Of a stretch of DNA of 30,577 nucleotides, positions 23,393-30,577 are shown in pieces. The position numbers were made by a program, and so were the translations under genes. Under the pieces are notes generated by a model, which ran no database searches, was not told the DNA's origin, and was given only the letters and a program-made list of their open reading frames with translations. How positions within the stretch are numbered: position 1 is the first letter of the stretch; the number at the start of each line of letters is the position of its first letter. Source of the stretch: Sphingomonadales bacterium (GTDB lineage Bacteria > Pseudomonadota > Alphaproteobacteria > Sphingomonadales > Sphingomonadaceae); assembly GCA_027489295.1 (NCBI GenBank), contig JAIYAA010000135.1:1-30577 (forward strand). The letters run 5' to 3'.

Positions 23393-25839
23393 GAGACGTC
23401 TTGCCGATCGAATTGACGCTGCTGCATCCGGAATGGCTCTGGGCGGCGCTGCTCCTTCCGCTGGTGTGGTGGAAGATTGGCCCGAAGGCCACTCTGCCCC
23501 AGCGTGCGCTGCGCACGGCCGTGTTCGGCTTGCTGCTCCTCGCACTGGCGCAGCCCAGCTTGTTGCTCCGCCGTGCGGGTACCCGGCAGATCGTGATCCT
23601 CGATACGCGCAGCGGGGAAGACGGCGTCGCGGCAGCGCGCCGGGTGCTGGGTCGCCTCGGACGCGCGGACGAGGTGACGCTGGTGTCGCTCGGTTCTCCG
23701 CCGGGCGGCCTGGCAGCGGATCGCCGCATCGCGCTGCCCGATGGCGCGCTTTCCACGGCGCTGGAACGCGCCCTTGCCGAAATCCCGCCCGGGACGGCCG
23801 GCGCGGTCACCGTGATCGGCAGCGGCGCGGCGCGCGATGCCCATTGGGAGCGCGCGGTCGAAGGTCTTGTCCTGCGCGGCATCCCGGTGAACGCCGTGCA
23901 GCTGAGCGCCATGGCCGGCACGCCGTTCGTCGCCGGCCTTCGGATTGCGCCGGTGCAGGCCGGTGCGGTCGCGCAGGCGACGGTCCTGGTCGCGGGACAC
24001 GGGACGCAGCAGCGTCTTCGCCTGATCGCGGGCGGACGCGAACTGGCGCGGAGTGAGCCGTTCGACGTCGATGGCGAGACGCAGGTTCCGCTGCAGTTCC
24101 CGGTCGAGCGGGCTGGATTCCTTGCGGTCCGTGCCGAACTGTCCGCTAGGGGCGCACCAACCCCGGCGGCCGCGCTCGACACGGTTGCCGCCGTGCAGGA
24201 CCCGGTGCCCCTGCTGTACGTGCAGGGCCGCCAGCAAGGCGCCGCACCCCGCCTTCAGGCATTGCTCGGCAACGGCTTCGCCGTCGAGCCGCGCGCGCCG
24301 GCAAGCCTGTCGCCGGCGTTCGATTTCACCCGCTTCGCCGCGGTGCTGCTCGACGACGTGCCCGCCAGGGCGCTGGCCACGGGGACACAGGCACAGCTGC
24401 TCCAGGCCGTCGCACGACATGGCACGGGCCTGTTCTATTCCGGCGGTGCACAGGCGTTCGGCATGGGCGGGTATGCGGGGACGCCGATCGCCCGCGCGTT
24501 GCCGGTCTCGCTGCGCCAGGAGGACAAGCGCGAACAGCCCAGCGTCGCACTGGTGATCGTGATCGACACCTCGGGCTCCATGGTGGGAACGCCGATCGAA
24601 CTGGCCAAGCAGGTCGCCCGCTTCGCGGTGCGCAAGCTGGGGCCGATGGACAGCGTCGGCGTCGTCGAATTCTACGGCGCGAAGCAATGGTCGGTCCCGC
24701 TCCAGCCCGCCCGCGACACGGCGGAGGTGGAGCGCGCGATCGGGCGCATGCAGGCGCAGGGGTCGAGCATCCTCTTCCCCGCCATCCAGGAAGCCTATTT
24801 CGCGCTGAAGGGCAGCAACGCGCGTTTCAAGCACATCCTCGTCATCTCCGACGCGGGCGTGGAGGAGCAGCGCTACCAGGCTCTCCTCACCCATATTGCC
24901 GACGACCGCATCAACGTCTCGACCGCGCTGGTTGGGGCCGACCCCGAAGGCGAGGAGCGCATGGTGCAATGGGCGCGTTGGGGCCGCGGCCGCTATTATG
25001 CGGTGTCGGACGAGTTCAGCATGGTCGAGCTCAACCTCAAGCAGCCGCAGGACAAGCCCGCGCCGGCCTATCGCGACGGTGCGTTCGCGACGATGGCACC
25101 GGCGGGACGGCAACGCTGGCACGGCATCGCGATGGACGGCGTGCCTGCGGTGCAGGGCTTCGTGCCCACCACCCGGCGCGACGACGCCGAGACGCTGCTG
25201 ACCACGAAGAGCGGCGACACGCTGCTTTCCAGCTGGCAGTTCGGCGCCGGCCGGATCACCGCAATGATGACCGAGCCGCTGGGCCAGGGCAGCAGCGGCT
25301 GGCAGCACTGGAGCGGCTATGGCGCCTGGCTGGGCCGGCTGATTGCCCAGACCGCCAATCCCGATGCAGCCGCCTCGCTCGCGCTGGAGCGCCGCTTCGA
25401 CAAGGTGTCGGTAACCTATCGCGACGACGGCACCCGCCCGGCCGCGCCCGAGATCCGATTCGTCGATCCCCAGGGTCGCACGCAGGGCGCACCGCTCGCG
25501 ATGCAGGAACGGGCGCCCGGCCTTTATGTCGGCAGCAGGCCGTTCGATCCCGGTACGCCCGCACTGGTAGAAGCCCGCATCGACGGCCACGTGCTGCGCG
25601 CCGCCGATCGCGCCCATTCGGATACCGACGGCACTGCAAGCCTTCCGATGGCCGCCCTCGCCGAGCGCACTGGCGGCAGCTACGCCGCCGGCGGCAGCGC
25701 GCCGTTCGCGCCGCGGCCGATCCGCGGGCATTTGCTGACGGCGATCGCCCTGGGCGGATGGTCCGCACTGCTCGCGCTGCTGCTGTACCTGGCCGAACTG
25801 CTCTATCGCCGCTGGCCCGCACGCCGGCGGCCCTCATGA
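23389..25839 (+). CDS. Membrane vWA protein with GATase1-like domain
   Basis: The protein has 816 residues from a GTG overlapping the previous TGA (GTGA); a TTG at 23401 is an alternative start. Two N-terminal membrane segments (about 15-27 and 41-57) are followed by a beta-rich periplasmic part. A glutamine-amidotransferase-like segment follows at about 270-365 (AAVLLDDVPARAL, GTGLFYSGGAQAFGMGGYAGTPI, ALPVSLR). A vWA domain starts near 385 with an intact metal motif D393-T-S-G-S-M398 and VISDAGVEE later; the usual Gly-Thr-Asp is GSS here. A further beta-sandwich part and a C-terminal membrane helix (LTAIALGGWSALLALLLYLAELLY) end the protein. It is the likely functional partner of MoxR, exposed to the periplasm. 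The stop overlaps the next start (ATGA). Confidence 0.92.
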   Translation: MRDVLPIELTLLHPEWLWAALLLPLVWWKIGPKATLPQRALRTAVFGLLLLALAQPSLLLRRAGTRQIVILDTRSGEDGVAAARRVLGRLGRADEVTLVSLGSPPGGLAADRRIALPDGALSTALERALAEIPPGTAGAVTVIGSGAARDAHWERAVEGLVLRGIPVNAVQLSAMAGTPFVAGLRIAPVQAGAVAQATVLVAGHGTQQRLRLIAGGRELARSEPFDVDGETQVPLQFPVERAGFLAVRAELSARGAPTPAAALDTVAAVQDPVPLLYVQGRQQGAAPRLQALLGNGFAVEPRAPASLSPAFDFTRFAAVLLDDVPARALATGTQAQLLQAVARHGTGLFYSGGAQAFGMGGYAGTPIARALPVSLRQEDKREQPSVALVIVIDTSGSMVGTPIELAKQVARFAVRKLGPMDSVGVVEFYGAKQWSVPLQPARDTAEVERAIGRMQAQGSSILFPAIQEAYFALKGSNARFKHILVISDAGVEEQRYQALLTHIADDRINVSTALVGADPEGEERMVQWARWGRGRYYAVSDEFSMVELNLKQPQDKPAPAYRDGAFATMAPAGRQRWHGIAMDGVPAVQGFVPTTRRDDAETLLTTKSGDTLLSSWQFGAGRITAMMTEPLGQGSSGWQHWSGYGAWLGRLIAQTANPDAAASLALERRFDKVSVTYRDDGTRPAAPEIRFVDPQGRTQGAPLAMQERAPGLYVGSRPFDPGTPALVEARIDGHVLRAADRAHSDTDGTASLPMAALAERTGGSYAAGGSAPFAPRPIRGHLLTAIALGGWSALLALLLYLAELLYRRWPARRRPS

Positions 25840-28800
25840 AGATCGTCGCAATGTCGCATTCCCATCTGCCGCTCTCCTGGACCGTATCGCTGGCCCTCGC
25901 GCTGGCCGCCATGGCCGGAGCGCCCGCTGCCGCGCAGGACGCCGGACCGGTTGCGAAACTCGTCCACGCACCGCGCTTCGATCGCGCGGCCGCCGCGCGC
26001 CTCTATCGCGATGCCGTGCTGCAGGATCGCGTCGCGGCGCTGGACGCCGAGCTCGCCGCGATCGGTGCGGGCAACGGGACGCCCGCCGTCCGCGCCAGCG
26101 CCCTGCTCGCACGCGCGGCCATCGCATGGCAGCAAGGCGATGCAGATACCGCCCTTGCTGCAGCCCAGTCGGCGGTCGCGCTGGCGCCGGGCGCGGAGAG
26201 CTTTCGGCTTCAGGCCGAGCTGCTCGACGCCCGCGGCGACCTGGCGGGCGCGCGCGCGGCCTATGCCCGGGCAGCATCCGTCACGCCGGATCCGACAGAT
26301 CGATCGCGGCTTGGCCTGCGGATCGCGCTGCTCGCAGACCGTCAGCCCGCAGCGGCGCTGGACACGCTTGCCGGCGGGATGCGGGAGGAAGAGGCAAACC
26401 GCGTCGCATCGACGCTGGCGCTGATGGGCAGCCCCGGTGCGGCGCTTGCGCTCTACCACCCGGCCGAAACAGGGCCGGCTGGCCTGATCGACGCGCTGCG
26501 GCTGGCCGAATGGGCGATCCAAGCCGGCGACATGGCATCGGCCGGACGCCATGCCTGGCGCGGCTATCAACGTGCCGCCACGCTCCCCGATCGCCGCTAT
26601 GCGCTGGCGCTGCTGGTCGAGAGCTATCGGTCGGCCAAGAATCTGGCGGGCGCACTCGCCTTTCTCGATGCGCAGCCGGACGATGGCGAGATCGCCCAGA
26701 CGCGTATCGATCTGCTGCTGGAACTCGGCCACTTCGACGCGGCGATTGAACGCGTCGCCCGTGCCACCGACCCGGCGCTTCGCCAGCGCCTGCTCGGCAT
26801 CCTCGATCTCGCCGGTCGTGCCGGGGATGCCGAAGGGGAATATCGACGGCTGATCGCGGCCGACCCGCACCGGCTGGAAGGCTATACTGCCCTGGCGGTG
26901 CTGCAGCTCGGCAACGGCCGGCGCGATGCTGCCGAGGCGGTATACCGCGACCTGTTCGCCGCCAATCCCGGCCGCGCCGATCTGCTGATCCCGGCCGCGC
27001 GGCAGATGATCGCGATGGGCCTGGGCGAGCGGGCGATGGCGCTGATGGCGGAGGCGGCAAAGGTGCCGGACCTTGCGGTGCCCTATCGCTTCTTCCTGGT
27101 CGAGACCGATCGCGCCCAGGGCCGCGATGCCGCTGCGCGCCAGCGGCTCGCCGAACTGCTGACGCTGCTGCCCGCGGCGTCGCAGGAGCGCATCGCGGTT
27201 GCCGACGCCTATGAAGCGATCGGCGACAAGGAGCAGGCGCTCGCCGTGCTCCGCGCGCTCGAAACCAAGCTGCCCACGCTCGACTACGACCAGCGTGTGC
27301 ATATCGCCGCACTCGCCGGGGACGCGGGGCATGGCGAAGAGGCGTTCGCGCGCTGGCGGCAGCTCTGGACCGAGGCGAAGCTGCCTGCGCGCAAAACCTA
27401 TCTGGCCAAGCAGATCGTACGCACGGCCCAGGCGCTCGGCACGCTGGACAAGGTCGCCGCCACGCTCGAGACCCAGCTTGCCGACCGCCGCGGCGGCGAC
27501 GATGCGCTGGCGCTGCTCGTCGAACTGCGCATCGCCCAGAAGGACCGGACCGGCGCCGTCGCCGATGTCGAACGGCAGGCCGCGGCAAGCGGCGAATCGG
27601 AATCGGTGAAGCTCGCGCGGCTGGTGAGCATCTATTCCCGCCTCGGCGACCATGACCGGACCAACGCGACCCTGCGGCGGCTGGTCCAGGCCGACCCCCG
27701 GAATGCCGATCTGTACCTGCGCCAGCTGACCCTGAACGCCGTCCATTTCGCGCCCGACGGCGAGGCGCCCGAGGCGCAGCGGGCGCGGATCGAGGCGTTG
27801 CTGGCCGAACTCCGCAAGACGTCGAGCCTGCCCCCCGCCGACGCCGCCGCCTTCGCGGCCGCCGTCTATGCCTCGGCGGGTCTCAACGATGCGGCGATCG
27901 CGGCCTATCGCCGAACCGCCGCACTCGTTCCGGACAAGATCGATGCCAGCGTCCAGCTTTCCGATCTGCTGCACAAGCGCGGGCGACAGGCGGAGGCCGC
28001 CACGTTGCTGCAGTTCGCCGCCGATCATGCCCGCGATCAGGCCAGCTTCACGGCGGCGATCGATGCGCTGGTAGCGTCGCTGTCTCCGGACCCCAATGGC
28101 GCGCCCCCTTCCCCGGGCCTGGCGCGGCTGATCGCGGCCCGGCTGCGCTGGGCGGAACGGCGGGTGCTCGAACGGATCGCCGGTGCCGGGCAGGATGCCA
28201 GGCTCACCGCGCTGCTCGCCGACGTGGCGCAGGCGGAGGCCGACTTTCCGCTGCAGGTGCGCGCGTTCAGCAATGCGCTGGCGGACGCGGGCGACCAGCG
28301 CGCCGCCGTGTTGCGCATGCTGGTGACGCTGACCGCCGGCAACAGCGATGCGGGCGGCGGCGGGTCGGGACCGATGGTCGGCGATCTAGGTGCCAAGCTC
28401 ACCTATGGCCGGCGCCTGCTGGCCTTGAAGCGCGACTATCCGCCGGATCTGTATACCGATCTCGCCCGATCGCTGCTGGCGGTCAACGATCCGGCCGGCG
28501 CCGAACGCGCGTTCGGCATGATGCGGGACATGGCGGGCCTGATCGACGTCGATCGCGTCAAGGGCGAAACCTATGCCGCGCAAGGCTTTACCGAGCAGGC
28601 GCTGCTCAACTATCAGCGGGCATTGCTGCGCGATCGCGACGATCCCGACCTGATCGTGAAGACCTCGATCCTCCATGAGCAGCGGGGCGAGAATGCAGCG
28701 GCGCTCGACTGGTACTGGCGCGCGCTCGAAGCGCTGGCGCAGCGCCAGCCGCTGCGTGGAAACAGCGAGGAAGCCCTGTTCGACGCCCGGCAATATGCAG

Positions 28801-30577
28801 GAACGCTGATGGAGGGGCTGAGCCTGAGCTGGCCGCAGGATCCGGCAGCCGCCGCCCCCGTTCTTGCCCGGTTCGAAACGCTGCTGGCGGCGGCAGCCGC
28901 GGGCATCACGCCCGATACCGCTGGCGCCCTGGCGGCCTATCCGCGCCTTGCCCTGCTGGCCGAAATCGGCCGGCGGATGAGCGACCGGGCCGGTGATCCC
29001 GGTCTGGCAGGCCGGATCGACGCGCGCCTTGCCCCCCTTCTCGCATCGGATTCCGAGGCGCGCCGCAGTGCCGCCGCGTTTCGCGATATCGAAGGGTGGG
29101 CGACGCTCCCGGCATCGCCGCCGCATTGGGCCGAACAGGGCCTCGCACGACAGGCCGAGGACATGGACAATCGAGAACTGGCGCAGGCACTCGCGCTGCG
29201 CAGGGACGATCAAGAAGCGCTCCGGTCCGAAATGGCGCGCGCCATGGCCGCGGAAGCGGAACGGTTTGCAGCGGAACAGCGCGGCGAACCGACCCTGCAG
29301 ATGCCGTCGCCGCTCTATAGCCTTCTGCTGAAGGCGGTGGACCTGCTGCCGCCGGAGCAGTTCCGCACGCTGATCCTCGCGCCGCTGCGGACGGCGCCCT
29401 ATCGCGACGAGGCGCTCTTCGACATCTATCGCAGCGGGTCCGGCTGGTATGCACGCATGGAAAAGGCCGCCGGCGAGCCGCTGCTGAGCGACGCGCGGCT
29501 GCTTGCGTTGCTGGTCGAGCGCGGATCGGGGGCCCTTCCCTTTTCGCGAGCGAGCTTCGCGCTGCGCCGCGACGCCTCGGCGACGCCGCGCGCGCTCGTC
29601 GCCGGCTTCTCGATCGACCAGAAGCTGGCGCTGTACGAACAGCTCGTCGAGCATATGCGGGCGACGCATACCGAAACCGCCTATCAGGAAGCGCTGGTGG
29701 CGCAGTTGCTTGCCGCCGCGCTCGATCCGGAGCAGCGGACCCGGCTGGCACGCGCGATGCGGGCGGATACCGGCTTCGATCGCGGCCTGAAGGACAAGGC
29801 GGCGCCGTTCCTGGTCCAGAAGCTGCTGGTGCTGGGCACGGTGCCGGCCAATCGCTCGCTGCTGCTGCAGATCGCGGACGAGGTGGCCTCCCGCTACGTC
29901 GTGACCCGCCATCTGCCGACTTTCCTCCGCGCCTATTTCGACGGGGACAAGGCGACCGGCTATCGCGAGCTGGAGGCCCTGTACGCCGATACGAGCGCGG
30001 GCGCCCCCGGCCTGAACTATGCGGCGCCGATCATCCGCGACCAGTATGCCGAGGAAAGACGGCGGGCGATCGCGGCATTTCTCGACCGCCCGAGCGCGAA
30101 CGCGACCGAAGCTGACGCCTTCTACCGCCGCTACGTGCTGTTCGCGCAGATGAGCGGCGATGCCGCCGACCGCGCCGCCGTGCCCGGTTATTATGCCAAG
30201 CTCGCCCAGATGCAGCCGGACAATGCCGCCTATGTCAGCGGCGCGCTGGATGCCGGCTGGGCGAAGGGGGATCGCGCCGGGTTCGTGGCGCTTCTTTCGC
30301 GCTATGTTGCGGCCCATCGGGACGATCGCGAAGCCGCGTCGGTGCTGCAGATGGCCTATCGCCTGACCGGCGCCCCTGCGCAGGCCGACGCGCTGGCCCA
30401 GGCAAGCGGCGTGGACGTTCGCAGCGACGACTGGCTCATCGAACTGGTCAACCGCGCTAACGCACCGGGCGGAGGATCGATCGAGCCTTCCTTCGGCCGG
30501 CTCGTCGGGATTCTCTATCCGGCCTATGCCGCGGCCTTCCCCAATGACCCTGCGATCCAGGAAGCGGAGCGCCGCCG
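25836..30577 (+). CDS. Giant exported TPR-repeat protein (partial, C-terminus beyond right edge)
   Basis: Open for 1580 codons from the ATG at 25836 (four-base ATGA overlap with the vWA gene) to the right edge. The N-terminus has a signal peptide (SWTVSLALALAAMAGAPAAAQD, cut near residue 34), so it acts in the periplasm or beyond. The whole visible length is helical and repeats TPR/Sel1-like units with Ala-, Leu- and Arg-rich spacing. Clear examples are near residues 75-150 (DTALAAAQSAVALAPGAES and RGDLAGARAAYARAASVTPD), 330-375 (AGDAEGEYRRLIAADPHRLE) and 680-700. Proteins of this type are the usual last gene of MoxR/DUF58/BatA/vWA operons, where shorter TPR proteins (BatE-like) occur; this one is far longer. 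It probably scaffolds a periplasmic complex. Confidence 0.88.
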   Translation, partial: MKIVAMSHSHLPLSWTVSLALALAAMAGAPAAAQDAGPVAKLVHAPRFDRAAAARLYRDAVLQDRVAALDAELAAIGAGNGTPAVRASALLARAAIAWQQGDADTALAAAQSAVALAPGAESFRLQAELLDARGDLAGARAAYARAASVTPDPTDRSRLGLRIALLADRQPAAALDTLAGGMREEEANRVASTLALMGSPGAALALYHPAETGPAGLIDALRLAEWAIQAGDMASAGRHAWRGYQRAATLPDRRYALALLVESYRSAKNLAGALAFLDAQPDDGEIAQTRIDLLLELGHFDAAIERVARATDPALRQRLLGILDLAGRAGDAEGEYRRLIAADPHRLEGYTALAVLQLGNGRRDAAEAVYRDLFAANPGRADLLIPAARQMIAMGLGERAMALMAEAAKVPDLAVPYRFFLVETDRAQGRDAAARQRLAELLTLLPAASQERIAVADAYEAIGDKEQALAVLRALETKLPTLDYDQRVHIAALAGDAGHGEEAFARWRQLWTEAKLPARKTYLAKQIVRTAQALGTLDKVAATLETQLADRRGGDDALALLVELRIAQKDRTGAVADVERQAAASGESESVKLARLVSIYSRLGDHDRTNATLRRLVQADPRNADLYLRQLTLNAVHFAPDGEAPEAQRARIEALLAELRKTSSLPPADAAAFAAAVYASAGLNDAAIAAYRRTAALVPDKIDASVQLSDLLHKRGRQAEAATLLQFAADHARDQASFTAAIDALVASLSPDPNGAPPSPGLARLIAARLRWAERRVLERIAGAGQDARLTALLADVAQAEADFPLQVRAFSNALADAGDQRAAVLRMLVTLTAGNSDAGGGGSGPMVGDLGAKLTYGRRLLALKRDYPPDLYTDLARSLLAVNDPAGAERAFGMMRDMAGLIDVDRVKGETYAAQGFTEQALLNYQRALLRDRDDPDLIVKTSILHEQRGENAAALDWYWRALEALAQRQPLRGNSEEALFDARQYAGTLMEGLSLSWPQDPAAAAPVLARFETLLAAAAAGITPDTAGALAAYPRLALLAEIGRRMSDRAGDPGLAGRIDARLAPLLASDSEARRSAAAFRDIEGWATLPASPPHWAEQGLARQAEDMDNRELAQALALRRDDQEALRSEMARAMAAEAERFAAEQRGEPTLQMPSPLYSLLLKAVDLLPPEQFRTLILAPLRTAPYRDEALFDIYRSGSGWYARMEKAAGEPLLSDARLLALLVERGSGALPFSRASFALRRDASATPRALVAGFSIDQKLALYEQLVEHMRATHTETAYQEALVAQLLAAALDPEQRTRLARAMRADTGFDRGLKDKAAPFLVQKLLVLGTVPANRSLLLQIADEVASRYVVTRHLPTFLRAYFDGDKATGYRELEALYADTSAGAPGLNYAAPIIRDQYAEERRRAIAAFLDRPSANATEADAFYRRYVLFAQMSGDAADRAAVPGYYAKLAQMQPDNAAYVSGALDAGWAKGDRAGFVALLSRYVAAHRDDREAASVLQMAYRLTGAPAQADALAQASGVDVRSDDWLIELVNRANAPGGGSIEPSFGRLVGILYPAYAAAFPNDPAIQEAERR

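Noticed and set aside
19884..25731. Very long minus-strand frames (863 and 1140 codons) opposite the vWA operon
   Set aside because: They lie antisense to recognised DUF58, BatA-like and vWA genes, and have the repetitive Arg/Gly/His composition of shadows.

Overview
The window is about 30.6 kb of GC-rich DNA that reads like a chromosome segment of a Sphingomonas-type alphaproteobacterium. It has two TonB-dependent receptors (TBDRs), a secreted M16 peptidase, a MoxR/DUF58/BatA/vWA/TPR gene set, LuxR and LysR regulators of alphaproteobacterial type, and strongly GC-biased third codon positions. No rRNA, tRNA, CRISPR array or complete insertion sequence was seen. The taxonomic call rests on gene content and style, not on a marker gene.

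Left part (1-3.5 kb): a pirin-family gene running off the left edge, an FMN-dependent NADH:quinone/azo reductase (azoR) and a divergent LysR-type regulator look like a small redox or electrophile response locus. Two unrecognised small genes on the minus strand follow, one of them a membrane protein.

Middle-left part (3.8-8.3 kb): this has a more accessory character, with lower GC in places, long gene-poor gaps and unfamiliar proteins. A minus-strand run starts with a 531-residue protein carrying a MACPF/CDC (perforin-like) signature and a probable C-terminal concanavalin A-like domain, followed by two or three small proteins of unknown function. A LuxR-type regulator lies upstream in the same direction.

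Right part (8.8 kb to the end): a divergent TBDR-like protein, a full-size TBDR, an orphan OmpR-family response regulator, a MoxR AAA+ ATPase, a periplasmic two-domain M16 zinc peptidase on the opposite strand, and then a tightly packed plus-strand operon. The operon encodes a Gln/Gly-rich membrane protein, a DUF58 protein, a BatA-like membrane protein, a membrane vWA protein and a giant exported TPR protein that runs off the right edge.

The most notable observation is a shared promoter element, GCAAG-N6-GCAAG (11-bp direct repeat, consensus close to GCAAGGYTKSTGCAAGC). It occurs once upstream of each of four transcription units: the large TBDR, moxR, the M16 peptidase and the vWA/TPR operon. 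Each copy points toward its gene. An 11-bp direct repeat is the classic form of an OmpR/PhoB-family site, and the only OmpR-family regulator here lies in the middle of the set. The inference is one regulon: outer-membrane import (TBDR), periplasmic proteolysis (M16, compare the FusA/FusC ferredoxin import pair) and an inner-membrane/periplasmic MoxR-vWA-TPR assembly under one response regulator whose kinase is not in the window.
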